38,176 nt of DNA from NCBI GenBank assembly GCA_020847675.1, contig JADLBN010000034.1, positions 1 through 38,176 of the forward strand, in the 5' to 3' direction. This DNA is from Burkholderiales bacterium (GTDB lineage: Bacteria; Pseudomonadota; Gammaproteobacteria; Burkholderiales; Casimicrobiaceae). Both the position numbers and the translations under genes were made by a program. The notes under the pieces are model-generated. The model was not told the origin of the DNA and did no database searches. It worked only from the letters and a program-made list of their open reading frames with translations. Positions 8,522 to 17,884 of this stretch are shown piece by piece; positions within the stretch are counted from its first letter, which is position 1, and each line of letters opens with the position of its first letter.

Positions 8522-8527
8522 TACACT
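8522..8527 (+). promoter_or_regulatory. Possible -10 element of birA
   Basis: TACACT follows a T-rich run (CTTTTTGT) that stands out in this GC-rich sequence. It lies 32 bases before the GTG at 8559. A -35 box is not convincing. It supports choosing the GTG rather than the upstream ATG at 8490. Confidence 0.35.
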
Positions 8528-8558
8528 TCAAGGCTTTGCTGCAGGCTTGGGAAGGTCA

Positions 8559-9650
8559 GTGCTTACTCCGCTCAGTTTCACGCTGCTGCGCCAGCTCTCG
8601 GACGGTCATTTCCACTCGGGCGAGGACCTCGCCGAGAAGGTGGGGCTGACGCGCGCCCGGGTGTCGCAGTTGCTGCGCCAGGCCGAGACCGCCGGCCTGT
8701 CGCTCGAGCGGGTGCGCGGCCTCGGGTATCGCCTGAAGGCGGCCCCGGACTTCCTCGACGCGAACGCGGTCCGCTCGATGCTCGTGGATTTCGGCGCGAA
8801 GGTCGCCAAGCCCGGCACCCCCGCGCCCAAGCCGCAGGCGCCGGTCGAGGAGGACCTCGCGCTCAACGGCAACGATCGCCCGGTCATCGATCCGACGCCG
8901 CCCGCATTGCAGGTCGAGGTGTCGGACCAGATGGACTCGACCTCGAGCGAACTCCTGCGCCGGGCTCCACGCCGGGACATCCACGGCGCCGTGCTCGCCG
9001 CCGAGTGGCAGACGTCAGGACGCGGCCGCCACGGCCGCGCGTGGAGCGCGATCGCCGGCGGCTCGATCACGTTCTCGATCGGCTGGCGCTTCGAGCAGGG
9101 CGCGGGCTTCCTCGCGGGACTCTCGCTCGCGGCCGGTGTCGCCGTCGCGCGCGCGCTCGAGAAGGAAGGCTTCGACGGCGTCGAGCTCAAGTGGCCGAAC
9201 GACCTCGTCTTCCGCCATCACAAGCTCGGCGGCATCCTGATCGAAGTCAACGGCGACGCGCTGGGGCCTTCGACGGTCGTCATCGGCGTCGGCGTCAACG
9301 TGCGCATGCCGCGCGAAGTCCGTCGCGAGATTCCGCAGCCGGTCACCGACCTGCAGGCGGTCGCGGGCCGTGGTGCGAGGCCGATCGACCGCAACCGCGT
9401 GCTCGCGCGCCTCATCAGCGAAGTCTCGTCGATGCTCGCCGCGTATGCGGAGCACGGCTTCGCGCCGATCGCCGCGGAGTGGCAGCAGCGCCACGCCTAC
9501 CAGGGCAAGCCGGTGAAGCTCGTGCTTCCCGACGGCGGCGCGGTCAAGGGCACTGTCGCCGGTGTCGATGCGAGCGGCGCGCTGGTCCTCGCGGATGGCC
9601 CGCGACGGTCGCGCTTCCTCTCCGGAGAGCTTTCGCTCCGTCGGGCCTGA
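8559..9650 (+). CDS. birA: Bifunctional biotin--[acetyl-CoA carboxylase] ligase / biotin repressor
   Basis: A 363-residue BirA. The N-terminal winged-helix domain (FTLLRQLSDGHFHSGEDLAE and the recognition helix RARVSQLLRQAETAG) would bind DNA as in E. coli BirA. The catalytic domain shows the biotinyl-AMP loop TSGRGRHGRAW, then VELKWPNDLVF and KLGGILIEVNG. A small C-terminal domain ends at LSLRRA. A low-complexity, proline-rich linker of about 35 residues makes it longer than E. coli BirA (321). The GTG start is preceded by GGAAGG at short spacing and aligns with the usual family N-terminus. Coupling to coaX just downstream is a common betaproteobacterial arrangement. Confidence 0.93.
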   Translation: MLTPLSFTLLRQLSDGHFHSGEDLAEKVGLTRARVSQLLRQAETAGLSLERVRGLGYRLKAAPDFLDANAVRSMLVDFGAKVAKPGTPAPKPQAPVEEDLALNGNDRPVIDPTPPALQVEVSDQMDSTSSELLRRAPRRDIHGAVLAAEWQTSGRGRHGRAWSAIAGGSITFSIGWRFEQGAGFLAGLSLAAGVAVARALEKEGFDGVELKWPNDLVFRHHKLGGILIEVNGDALGPSTVVIGVGVNVRMPREVRREIPQPVTDLQAVAGRGARPIDRNRVLARLISEVSSMLAAYAEHGFAPIAAEWQQRHAYQGKPVKLVLPDGGAVKGTVAGVDASGALVLADGPRRSRFLSGELSLRRA

Positions 9651-9737
9651 GGGCGGTTCTGCGTGACGCGCGAAGGCGCGTCGATTCGAGCCGGGCGATG
9701 CGTCGCGGGCGGTTCCGGCCGCCTCTGCTCCGCCTCC

Positions 9738-9761
9738 CATCCCACGGACGTCCGTGGGATG
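9738..9761. repeat. 24-bp perfect palindrome, dispersed repeat copy
   Basis: The sequence is CATCCCACGGAC followed by its exact reverse complement, so both strands read the same. It shares the CCCACGGACGTCC core with the hairpin at 2292-2347, about 7.4 kb away. The recurrence points to a dispersed palindromic element rather than a gene-specific terminator. Confidence 0.75.
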
Positions 9762-9930
9762 AGGGGGAGCGCGCGGCGCCCCGCTGCGGGCGCGCAGGCG
9801 CGGGGGCAGCTTGGCAGGCTCCGGGAATGCGCCCGACGTGGACGCCGGCGCCGGCGACGTGCGATGCTGATCCCGAGCCCGGTGCCTGAAGGCGGCTGGC
9901 GTCGTCGTTCAACCCGAATCCGCCTCGCGG

Positions 9931-9997
9931 TCCTCGTTCCCGTCACCCGCATCCGCCCCGCGACCCTCGTTCCCGTCGCCCACGTCCGCCCCGCGCC
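9931..9997 (+). repeat. Short imperfect tandem repeat before coaX
   Basis: Two units of about 32-33 bp of the form CCTCGTTCCCGTC-ACCC-GCATCCGCCCCGCG lie head to tail directly upstream of the coaX homology region. A third, weaker unit precedes them. The repeat extends up to the point where CoaX-like sequence begins, so it could have arisen by slippage and disturbed the original start of the gene. Confidence 0.6.
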
Positions 9998-10030
9998 CTG
10001 ATCCTCGTCGTCCACATCGGCGGTTCGCGC

Positions 10031-10738
10031 ATGAAATGGGGCCTCTCCGGCCCCAGGGGCTGGGTCGCGCAGGGCGTGGTCGGCAACCAGGAGATCGGGA
10101 CGCTCGTGCTGCGCGAGTGGCAGAACCTCGCGCGCCCGGAACGCGCGCTCGGCGTGAACGCTGCGGGCGAAGCGCAGCGCGTGCGCGTCGAGGCGCAGCT
10201 CGCGCGCTGGCGCGTGCCGATGCGCTGGATCGTGCCGGCGGCGCAGGCGGCGGGCGTCGTCAACCGTTACGAGGAACCCTGGACGCTGTCGCCCGCGCGG
10301 TGGACGTCGCTCATCGCCGCGCGCGCCCGCGTACTGGCCGCTGGCGGACCACCCGCACCCTGCGTCGTCGTCGGGGCGGGTACGCTCATCACCGTCGATG
10401 CGCTCGACGCCGACGGCAGCTTTCGCGGCGGCGTCGCGCTGCCGGGCCTGAACGCGATGCAGAAGATGCTCGGCGAGTCTTCGCCCACGTGGCGCACCGC
10501 GCGCGGGCACTGGAGCGACTTCCCGGCGAACAACGCCGACGCCGCGGCGACCGGCGTGCTCTCGGCGGCGACCGGCGCCATCGGGCAGCTTCGCGAACGC
10601 CTGCGCGGCGATGGGGAGGCGGTGCGCTGCTTCGTCACCGGGGGCGCGGCGCAGGATCTCGCCCGTCACCTCGCCGCTCCGGTGGAGCTCGTGGATAATC
10701 TCGTGCTCGAAGGCGCGCTCGTGCTCGCGGACGCCTGA
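10031..10738 (+). CDS. coaX: Type III pantothenate kinase (CoaX), N-terminus unusual
   Basis: The 235-residue product catalyses, by family, ATP-dependent phosphorylation of pantothenate, the first step of CoA synthesis. The C-terminal ASKHA half is clear: VVGAGTLITVDALDADGSF, RGGVALPGLNAMQKML, and FVTGGAAQDLARHL with VELVDNLVLEGAL. The first ATG (10031) falls inside the N-terminal phosphate-binding strand. The homology really begins about 11 codons earlier, at a CTG (9998), with LILVVHIGGSRMKWGL. There the usual DxGNTR motif reads HIGGSR, so the normally essential Asp is His. Either CTG initiation with a divergent active site or an N-terminally damaged gene would explain this. It sits after birA, as in many betaproteobacteria. 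Confidence 0.75.
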   Translation: MKWGLSGPRGWVAQGVVGNQEIGTLVLREWQNLARPERALGVNAAGEAQRVRVEAQLARWRVPMRWIVPAAQAAGVVNRYEEPWTLSPARWTSLIAARARVLAAGGPPAPCVVVGAGTLITVDALDADGSFRGGVALPGLNAMQKMLGESSPTWRTARGHWSDFPANNADAAATGVLSAATGAIGQLRERLRGDGEAVRCFVTGGAAQDLARHLAAPVELVDNLVLEGALVLADA

Positions 10739-10754
10739 CCGCCGCCACCGGACC

Positions 10755-11402
10755 ATGCGAACCGTCCTCGTCCTGCTGCTCCTCGCGAACCTCTCGCTGT
10801 TCGCCTACACGCGTCTCGACGGCGGATCTGGCGGCGAGGCGGTGCGCCTCACCGAACAGGTGCAGCCCGACAAGATCAAGCTGCTCACGCCGCAGCAGGT
10901 GGCCGCACTCGGGCCGGCGAAGGTCGCGGCACTCGCCGACGTCTGCGTCGATTGGGGGCCGTTCAACGAGACGGAGCGGGCGAAACTCGTCTCGGATCTC
11001 GAGCCGCTCGGCATCGGCAAGCTCACCACGCAGCGGCGGGCGGACGTGAGCGGCCTGTGGTCGCCGATGCTCGCCCCGTACTCGAGCCGGGCAGCGGCCG
11101 AACGCCGGGCCGGCGAACTGCGCGGACTGAACCTGCGCGACGTGGCGATCGTCGACGCCGGCGGCGGCCGCTACACGGTGGCGGTCGGCGTGTTCCGCAC
11201 CGAGGAGGCGGCGAACGCGCACGCGAGCGAACTCGCGCGGCTCGGCGTGGCGCTGCCGGCAGCGACGCAGCGCGCGCAGCCGGTCAGCCAGACGTTCTTC
11301 GTCGTGCGCGACCCGCCGGCCGGCGCGGTGGCCCGGATGCGCGAACTGCAGGCGGGGTACCCGGGCGCGACCCTCAAGGTCGGGAACTGCGACAGGGCCT
11401 GA
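10755..11402 (+). CDS. SPOR-domain protein
   Basis: A 215-residue protein with one N-terminal hydrophobic segment (VLVLLLLANLSLFAYTRL), probably a membrane anchor or uncleaved signal. A SPOR-like domain follows at about residues 68-150 (CVDWGPF, LWSPMLAPYSSRAAAERRAG, YTVAVGVFRTEEAANAHASE). SPOR domains bind denuded peptidoglycan glycans at division sites. A third gene after birA and coaX is common in related genomes. The gap to coaX is 16 bases, so the three are probably co-transcribed. Confidence 0.8.
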   Translation: MRTVLVLLLLANLSLFAYTRLDGGSGGEAVRLTEQVQPDKIKLLTPQQVAALGPAKVAALADVCVDWGPFNETERAKLVSDLEPLGIGKLTTQRRADVSGLWSPMLAPYSSRAAAERRAGELRGLNLRDVAIVDAGGGRYTVAVGVFRTEEAANAHASELARLGVALPAATQRAQPVSQTFFVVRDPPAGAVARMRELQAGYPGATLKVGNCDRA

Positions 11403-11498
11403 ATCGCCACCGGGGCCGGGTGCGGCAGCGCTCCCGGAAGTGGACTTGAATCCCGGGCGGGCGTAGCCTGTGCGGCCCTTCGAGCCGGACCGGGCCAG

Positions 11499-11918
11499 AT
11501 GAAACGCGACGCTCTCCTCCTCTCCGAAGACGCGCTGGTCGCCGAAGCGCGCCGGGTGCTCGGCAAGTTCGCGCTGGTGAAGCCCTCGATCAGCGCGGGC
11601 GGCGTCGCCGCGGCGCTGGAAACGCAGGCCGGGCACGTCTACACCGGCATCAATCTCGACCTCGCCTGCGGCATCGGCTTCTGCGCCGAGCACTCCGCGG
11701 TCGCGGAGATGCTGAAGGCCCGCGAGACCGCCATCCGCCGCATCGTCGCGATCGATGACGAAGGCGTGCTGGCGCCCTGCGGCCGCTGCCGCGAGCTGAT
11801 CGTCCAGATCGACCGGCGCAACCTCGACTGCGAAGTGATCCTGCCCGGCAACACCGTCTCCCGCATCGGGGACCTGCTGCCGCGCGCCTGGCTCGAGCCG
11901 CTGTTCGCGCGCGATTGA
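11499..11918 (+). CDS. Cytidine deaminase-like zinc enzyme
   Basis: A 139-residue single-domain deaminase. The zinc-binding and catalytic signature is CAEHSAVAEM (Cys, then the Glu that shuttles protons in a CAE variant of HAE/CAE) paired with PCGRCRE, which supplies two more Cys ligands. Members hydrolyse cytidine or related nucleosides, and some act on blasticidin S. The sequence is close in length to tetrameric cytidine deaminases (about 130 residues). The C-terminal part (RIGDLLPRAWLEPLF) is typical. The exact substrate is an inference from the family. Confidence 0.82.
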   Translation: MKRDALLLSEDALVAEARRVLGKFALVKPSISAGGVAAALETQAGHVYTGINLDLACGIGFCAEHSAVAEMLKARETAIRRIVAIDDEGVLAPCGRCRELIVQIDRRNLDCEVILPGNTVSRIGDLLPRAWLEPLFARD

Positions 11919-11922
11919 ACCG

Positions 11923-11958
11923 GTGTCAGACACGGTGTCTGACACCGTGTCTGACACC
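11923..11958 (+). repeat. Three 12-bp units, GTGTCTGACACC type
   Basis: GTGTCAGACACG is followed by two exact copies of GTGTCTGACACC. Each unit is itself nearly palindromic, so the whole block can form a hairpin on either strand. It lies between the deaminase stop and the acetyltransferase start. Read in frame it would encode repeated VSDT, which is why a longer N-terminus for the next gene is not accepted. Confidence 0.8.
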
Positions 11959-11970
11959 GATCGATGCCTG

Positions 11971-12489
11971 ATGAAACTTCCCATCCGCGAGGCCCGGAGC
12001 GCGCGTGACGTGGCGCTCTCCCGCGCGCTGATCGAGGAGTACGCGGCGGGGCTGGGCATCGACCTGCGCTTCCAGGCGTTCGACGAGGAACTGGGTTCGC
12101 TTCCCGGCAGGTACGCACCGCCGCTCGGCAGGCTTCTCCTCGCGGGACCGCCAGGCGACGCCGTCGGCTGCATCGCGCTGCGGCCGCTCGCGCCGCCCGC
12201 GCGCGCGACGCGTTGCGCCGACGACGTCTGGTCCAGGTTCGCCGCGCCCGTCGGCGAGGTGAAGCGCCTGTACGTGCAGCCGCGCGCCCGCGGCACGGGT
12301 ACCGGCCGCGCGCTCGCGGTTTCGATCGTCGACGCCGCACGCGCGATCGGGTACCGTACGCTCTGCCTCGACACGCTCGAGCGGATGAGCGAGGCGCGCG
12401 CGCTCTACGCGAGCCTCGGATTCCGAACCTGCGCGAAGTACTACGACAACCCGCTCGACGACGCCGTCTACTATTCGCTTGCGCTCTGA
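11971..12489 (+). CDS. GNAT-family N-acetyltransferase
   Basis: A 172-residue acetyltransferase starting at ATG 11971 (MKLPIREARSARDVAL). The acetyl-CoA-binding motif is VKRLYVQPRARGTGTGRALA, a variant of the Q/RxxGxG/A loop. It is followed by GYRTLCLDTLERMSEARALY and LGFRTCAKYYDNP. The substrate is unknown. An in-frame GTG at 11923 would add 16 residues encoded by the 12-bp repeats and is considered spurious. Confidence 0.85.
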   Translation: MKLPIREARSARDVALSRALIEEYAAGLGIDLRFQAFDEELGSLPGRYAPPLGRLLLAGPPGDAVGCIALRPLAPPARATRCADDVWSRFAAPVGEVKRLYVQPRARGTGTGRALAVSIVDAARAIGYRTLCLDTLERMSEARALYASLGFRTCAKYYDNPLDDAVYYSLAL

Positions 12490-12493
12490 TCCG

Positions 12494-13141
12494 ATGGACC
12501 GCGACGCCGACTCGATCACCAAGCGTGTGGCAGCGCTGGAGAGCGCGCGCGGCGTCGACGTGGTGACCGCGTCGATCGCGAAAGCCGACGTCTACATGGA
12601 GCTGCCCTGGCGCGCGGGCGCACTCGCGGCCTCGGTCACCGCGCTGGTGCTCGCCGTCGGCGATCTTCTGCGGCCCGAGTGGGCCACGTCGACGACGCTC
12701 CTCCTCGCGCTCGCGACCGTGATGCTCGTCGGGGCGGGGGTCGCGCTGCTCACGATCTTCGTTCCCGGAGTCGCGCGAGTGTTCCTGTCGAGGCAACGCG
12801 CCGAGACCGAGGTGAGGCAGTACGCGCAGGCGTTCTTTCTCGAGCGCCAGCTCTTCCGCACCCGGCGGCGCCTGGGCATCCTGATCCTCGTCGCGCGGTT
12901 CGAGCACCGGGTCGAGGTGATCGCGGACATCGGCTACGACGGTCGCATCGCGGCGGACGAGTGGGGGAGCGTCATCCCGCCGATGGTGCCGCTCCTGCGC
13001 GAGGGCCGGCCGCACGACGCGATCCTCGCCGGCCTCGACGCGCTCGACGGGCTGCTGCGCGAGCGCGGCTTCGCGGGCGACGGCGCGGGCGCGAACGAAT
13101 TGCCCGACCGTATCGTCGAGGAAGGCGAGGCGCGCGAATGA
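12494..13141 (+). CDS. TPM-domain membrane protein
   Basis: A 215-residue protein from the ATG at 12494, five bases after the acetyltransferase stop. Two hydrophobic helices lie at about residues 41-60 and 68-92. The C-terminal half (ARVFLSRQRAETEVRQYAQA, ILILVARFEHRVEVIADIGY, WGSVIPPMVPLLREG) resembles the TPM domain of membrane proteins encoded next to YgcG-like proteins. Its stop overlaps the start of the next gene (ATGA), so the two are translationally coupled. It has no recognised signal peptide. Confidence 0.78.
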   Translation: MDRDADSITKRVAALESARGVDVVTASIAKADVYMELPWRAGALAASVTALVLAVGDLLRPEWATSTTLLLALATVMLVGAGVALLTIFVPGVARVFLSRQRAETEVRQYAQAFFLERQLFRTRRRLGILILVARFEHRVEVIADIGYDGRIAADEWGSVIPPMVPLLREGRPHDAILAGLDALDGLLRERGFAGDGAGANELPDRIVEEGEARE

Positions 13142-14109
13142 GCCGCGCGCACGCGTTTCGCGGCCTCGGGCGCGCGCTCGCCCTCGCAGCGGCGCTCGTC
13201 GCGACAGCCGCTTCTGCGGCGGACGTTCCGTACCTGTCGGGCCGCGTCGTCGACGAAGCGGGAATCCTGTCCCCGCAGGCGAAGCAGACGATCTCGCGGA
13301 TCTCGGAAGCCCGCGAGAAGGCCATCGGCGACCAGATCGTGGTGCTGACGATGAAGTCGCTCGACGGCGAGAGCATCGAGGGCTTCGCAACGCGGGTGTT
13401 CGACGCCTGGAAGCTCGGGCAGAAGGGCAAGGACAACGGCGTGCTGGTGATCGTCGCGCCCTCGGAGCGCAAGATGCGCATCGAGGTGGGCTACGGGCTC
13501 GAAGGCACGCTCACCGACGCGGCGGCGTCGCGCATCATCCGCGAGGCGATGACGCCGAAGTTCAAGGCCGGCGACTTCGACGGCGGCGTGGTCGCGGGCG
13601 TCGAGGCGATCGACGAGACGCTGGGAGGCAAGGGCGACTGGGGATCGGCCGGCGCGTCCTCCGCCTCGTCGTCGACCTCGTCGCGGGCCTTCTCGGACAT
13701 CGAGTCGCAGATGCCGCCCTGGCCGATGCGCATCCTGCTCGGGGCGTTCATCTTCGGCATCATCGGCCTGTTCACCGTCATCGGCGTGATGACTCCCGGC
13801 GTGGGCTGGTTCCTGTACGTGTTCCTGATCCCGTTCTGGGCGATGTTCCCGATCATCATCGTCGGCGTGAAGGGCGCTCTGGTGCTCCTCGGAATCTACG
13901 TGGTCGGCTATCCGATCGCGAAGATCATCCTGTCGCGGCAGGAGTGGTACGCGAAGGCCGCGAAGGATCTGAAGACCAGGGGCAGCACCTCGATCGGCGG
14001 CTTCGTCGTGTCGAGCCGCGGCGGCAGCAGCAGCTCGTCGTCGGGTGGCGGCGGCTTCTCGGGCGGCGGCGGAAGCTCCGGCGGCGGCGGCGCGTCGGGG
14101 AGCTGGTAG
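13138..14109 (+). CDS. TPM-domain protein, YgcG-like, with glycine/serine tail
   Basis: A 323-residue exported membrane protein. It has a signal peptide ending ASAADVPYL, then a TPM domain from about residue 30 to 165 (VVDEAGILSPQAKQTISRIS, GKDNGVLVIVAPSERKMRIE, VGYGLEGTLTDAAASRIIRE). Two or three transmembrane helices follow (about 195-255), and the C-terminus is a low-complexity Ser/Gly-rich tail. This is the classic YgcG layout. TPM proteins have been linked to photosystem repair in plants and to phosphatase activity in vitro; the bacterial role is unclear. The preceding TPM protein is its likely partner. Confidence 0.87.
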   Translation: MSRAHAFRGLGRALALAAALVATAASAADVPYLSGRVVDEAGILSPQAKQTISRISEAREKAIGDQIVVLTMKSLDGESIEGFATRVFDAWKLGQKGKDNGVLVIVAPSERKMRIEVGYGLEGTLTDAAASRIIREAMTPKFKAGDFDGGVVAGVEAIDETLGGKGDWGSAGASSASSSTSSRAFSDIESQMPPWPMRILLGAFIFGIIGLFTVIGVMTPGVGWFLYVFLIPFWAMFPIIIVGVKGALVLLGIYVVGYPIAKIILSRQEWYAKAAKDLKTRGSTSIGGFVVSSRGGSSSSSSGGGGFSGGGGSSGGGGASGSW

Positions 14110-14112
14110 CCG

Positions 14113-14133
14113 CGCCGCGGCGTCCCCGCGGCG
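14113..14133. terminator. GC-rich hairpin between convergent genes
   Basis: CGCCGCGG (14113-14120) pairs with CCGCGGCG (14126-14133) around a 5-base loop. It stands just after the TPM gene stop and before the stop of the converging thiolase gene. No T-tract is present on either side. Confidence 0.35.
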
Positions 14134-14178
14134 GGCTGCGCGGGGAGGTTCCCGGCCGAAACCCGCCCGCGGCGTCGC

Positions 14179-15378
<1,200 letters not shown>

Positions 15379-15715
15379 GTCGGGGCGCGGGTCCGGAGGG
15401 GAGGATGGGTGGCCGACGCGGAGGCGTCGGGCGGCGCGCACGCAACCGCGCGCGACGAGGCGATACGTTATCAGGCCCCGCGCCGCGGGAGCAAACCCGC
15501 GGTGTGTTACCGTCGTGCTCCGGGGGACGCTTGCCGATCGTCGATCTCGAAGGTCCGGAACTGCACGCGAACGCGGAGATCGACTCCTCCGGGCTTCACG
15601 CCGCGGGCCGTCGCGAGAGCCGCGCGCGAAGCGCGAGCACCTGCGTCGCGCGCCAGGCGGACGGAGTCGCCCGCGGACGGACCGCGCCGCGCGGTCCGAT
15701 TCGGGAGACCGCCGC
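15379..15715. other. Divergent intergenic region
   Basis: About 337 bases between the divergent thiolase and MFS genes. Long frames cross it, but they are arginine-rich and show no family resemblance. It should hold promoters for both genes, but I cannot point to a convincing -35/-10 pair. Confidence 0.35.
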
Positions 15716-16957
15716 GTGAGCGCCGGATCGTCGCGCGCGAACGCGTTCCCGTCGGACTTCCGCCGCTACCTCGTCACGCGCCTTTCTGGCACCGCGGCGA
15801 ACCAGATGCTGATGGTCGCGCTGGCGTGGCAGATGTACGACCTCACCGGCCGAGCCTTCGACCTCGGGATGGTCGGCCTGCTGCAGTTCCTGCCTGCGCT
15901 GCTGCTGACGTTGCCCGCGGGACACCTCGTGGACCGCACCGACCGGCGTCGCGTGCTCGCCGCCGCGCTCGTGCTGCAGGGGGTCGTCGCGCTGCTCCTC
16001 GCCTGGGGCACGCTGCGCGGCTGGGCCGGCCGCGAAACGATCTACGTCGCCTGCGTCGTCCTCGGCGTGGCGCGTGCGCTGCAGTTTCCGTCGCAGCAGG
16101 CGATGGTGCCCGCGCTGGTCGCCGGGCGGGACCTGCCCCGCGCGCTGGCGGCGAGCGCGTCGATGCTCAAGTTCGCGGTCATCGGCGGGCCGGTGCTCGG
16201 CGGGTTCCTCTATGCGGCCGGCCCCGCGATCGTCTACGCGCTCTGCCTCCTGCTGCTGGCGGTCTCCGTCGCCTTCCTCGCGCGGATCCGGCCGCTGCGG
16301 ACCGCGCGCCCACCGGAGGAGCCGGCGCTGCGCTCGGTGCTCGACGGCCTCGCGTTCATCTGGAACCGCAAGCAGGTGCTGGGCGCGATCTCGCTCGATC
16401 TCTTCGCGGTGCTCATGGGCGGGGCGACCGCGCTTCTACCGATGTACGCGAAGGACGTGCTCTCGACCGGGCCCTGGGGGCTCGGCATCCTGCGCGCCGC
16501 GCCCGCGGTCGGGGCGCTCGCGGTCGCGCTTGCGCTGGCGCGCTGGCCGATCGAACGCCGCGCCGGGCGCAGCATGCTCGCGATGGTTGCCGTCTACGGC
16601 GTTTCGACGATCGTGTTCGGCGTTTCGAGGGACTTGGCGCTCTCGGTGCTGGCTCTCGCGGCGGGTGGCGGCGCCGACATGGTGAGCGTCGTCATCCGGC
16701 ACTCGCTCGTGCAGCTCGACACGCCCGACGAGATGCGCGGCCGGGTGAGCGCGGTCAGCAGCGTGTTCATCGGCGCGTCGAACGAACTGGGCGAGTTCCG
16801 CGCCGGCACCGTCGCAGACTGGATCGGGCCGGTCGCCGCGACGGTGGTGGGCGGCGTGGGTACGCTCGTGGTCGTCGCGTGCTGGATACGGCTGTTTCCG
16901 TCGCTCCTGCGCCGCGACCGCCTGCAACCGCGCGAGGATGAGCGGCAGCGGGGCTGA
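15716..16957 (+). CDS. MFS transporter, EntS-like (MFS_3) exporter
   Basis: A 413-residue major facilitator with 12 hydrophobic segments. The first half shows [20 protein letters not shown] and the loop motif [16 protein letters not shown] between helices 2 and 3. The second half ends with [20 protein letters not shown], typical of the EntS/MFS_3 group, which includes siderophore exporters. The GTG at 15716 is preceded by GGGAG at 8-base spacing; upstream in-frame residues look non-coding. The substrate is unknown, as no siderophore gene is near. Confidence 0.88.
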   Translation: MSAGSSRANAFPSDFRRYLVTRLSGTAANQMLMVALAWQMYDLTGRAFDLGMVGLLQFLPALLLTLPAGHLVDRTDRRRVLAAALVLQGVVALLLAWGTLRGWAGRETIYVACVVLGVARALQFPSQQAMVPALVAGRDLPRALAASASMLKFAVIGGPVLGGFLYAAGPAIVYALCLLLLAVSVAFLARIRPLRTARPPEEPALRSVLDGLAFIWNRKQVLGAISLDLFAVLMGGATALLPMYAKDVLSTGPWGLGILRAAPAVGALAVALALARWPIERRAGRSMLAMVAVYGVSTIVFGVSRDLALSVLALAAGGGADMVSVVIRHSLVQLDTPDEMRGRVSAVSSVFIGASNELGEFRAGTVADWIGPVAATVVGGVGTLVVVACWIRLFPSLLRRDRLQPREDERQRG

Positions 16958-16973
16958 AGCGCGTCGACCGCTG

Positions 16974-17243
16974 TCAGCCGCTGCGGGCGCCGCGGGGCAT
17001 GACGCCGCGGCGGTCGCCGTCGCGTTCGATGTCCAGCGGATAGTGCGCGGCCGCGTCGTCGAGGACCCGGTCGATGAGGTCGGCGTAGTCGGGTTCGTCG
17101 AGACAGGGGCGGCACTCGCACAGGAGCGCGAGCGCGCGCAGGTAGCGCACGAAGAGCGCGGCCTCGGCCGGGGCGCGCGGAACCGCGATGCCGAGAGCCT
17201 CGATCGCGGCGGGGTCCGGCGAGAGGGAAGGGTTCTGGCTCAT
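16974..17243 (-). CDS. Small soluble protein coupled to a two-component system, unknown
   Basis: An 89-residue protein whose ATG overlaps the stop of the response-regulator gene (ATGA), so it is almost certainly translated from the same message. It is alpha-helical by composition (APAEAALFVRYLRALALLCE) and holds a CECRPC cysteine cluster near its middle. I do not recognise a family. The three closely spaced cysteines could bind a metal or form a redox pair. Its position makes it a candidate accessory of the two-component system. Confidence 0.6.
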   Translation of the reverse strand: MSQNPSLSPDPAAIEALGIAVPRAPAEAALFVRYLRALALLCECRPCLDEPDYADLIDRVLDDAAAHYPLDIERDGDRRGVMPRGARSG

Positions 17244-17884
17244 CGGGGCACTCCTTCGCGCCGGGACGCGACGAGCGCGGCCTCGACCCGGCTTCGCACC
17301 TGCAGTTTCTGCAGGATGTTGGTCACGTAGTGCTTGATCGTCTTTTCGGTGAGCCCGAGGCGCTCGCCGATCGCGCGGTTGGTGAGTCCCTGCCCGATGA
17401 GCGCGAGGATGTCGCGCTCGCGACCGGTCAGTTCCTGCAGCGGATCGGGGGCCTTCGCGCGCGTGAGGAGCGCGAGCATCTCGGCGGCGAGCGAGGGCGA
17501 GACGCAGGCTTCGCCAGCCACGACACTTCGGATGACTCGCGCGAGTTCCTGCGCCGAGACGCCTTTCAGCACGTAACCGCGCGCTCCCGCCTTGAACGCC
17601 GCGAGCAGACGATCGTGGTCTTCCGAGGCGGTCAGCATCACGATCGCGGTCGCGGGACACGCCGTCGCGATGCGTCCCGCGGTCGCGAGTCCGTCCCAGC
17701 CCGGCATGCTGAGGTCGAGGAGCACGACATCGGGCAGGATGTCGCGGGCGAGGCGCAGCGCCGCTTCGCCGGAATCGGCCTCGCCGACCACCGCGATGCC
17801 GGGCTCCCTGCCGAGCCCGTGCACGACGCCGGTCCGGAAGATCGGGTGATCGTCGACCACGAGGACGGTGATCGCGTCATTCAT
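17240..17884 (-). CDS. NarL/FixJ-type response regulator
   Basis: A 214-residue regulator. The receiver domain (residues 5-120) has the acidic pocket VVDDHP, the phosphoacceptor Asp57 in LLDLSMPG, and the switch residues in MLTASEDH and GYVLKGVSAQELA. A LuxR-type helix-turn-helix occupies the C-terminus (LTGRERDILALIGQGLTNRA, LTEKTIKHYVTNILQKLQV). It overlaps the histidine kinase gene by 8 bases, so the two form a cognate pair. Target genes are not evident. Confidence 0.95.
   Translation of the reverse strand: MNDAITVLVVDDHPIFRTGVVHGLGREPGIAVVGEADSGEAALRLARDILPDVVLLDLSMPGWDGLATAGRIATACPATAIVMLTASEDHDRLLAAFKAGARGYVLKGVSAQELARVIRSVVAGEACVSPSLAAEMLALLTRAKAPDPLQELTGRERDILALIGQGLTNRAIGERLGLTEKTIKHYVTNILQKLQVRSRVEAALVASRREGVPR

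Larger units (their letters stand above)
9651..9997. other. birA-coaX intergenic region carrying repeats
   Basis: About 350 bases with no recognised gene. It holds the perfect palindrome at 9738-9761 and a short tandem repeat at about 9931-9997. The coaX frame is open through the right part but offers no ATG, GTG or TTG. Confidence 0.4.

Noticed and set aside
6219-8531. Very long open frame of 770 codons on the minus strand
   Set aside because: Only its last 183 codons resemble a protein (YaeQ). The rest runs antisense to the well-supported HPPD gene and is Arg/Glu/His-rich shadow coding typical of high GC.
8178-8558. Possible tRNA or small RNA gene in the hpd-birA gap
   Set aside because: No cloverleaf or known RNA consensus could be found; only one strong hairpin (8237-8260) is visible.
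10635-12374. 579-codon minus-strand frame
   Set aside because: Opposite the SPOR, deaminase and acetyltransferase genes, which have clear family motifs; its VSDT repeats come from the 12-bp tandem DNA repeat.
15405-15719. Short frame of 104 codons before the MFS gene
   Set aside because: Arg/Gly-rich with no family resemblance and no convincing ribosome-binding site; it overlaps the MFS start.
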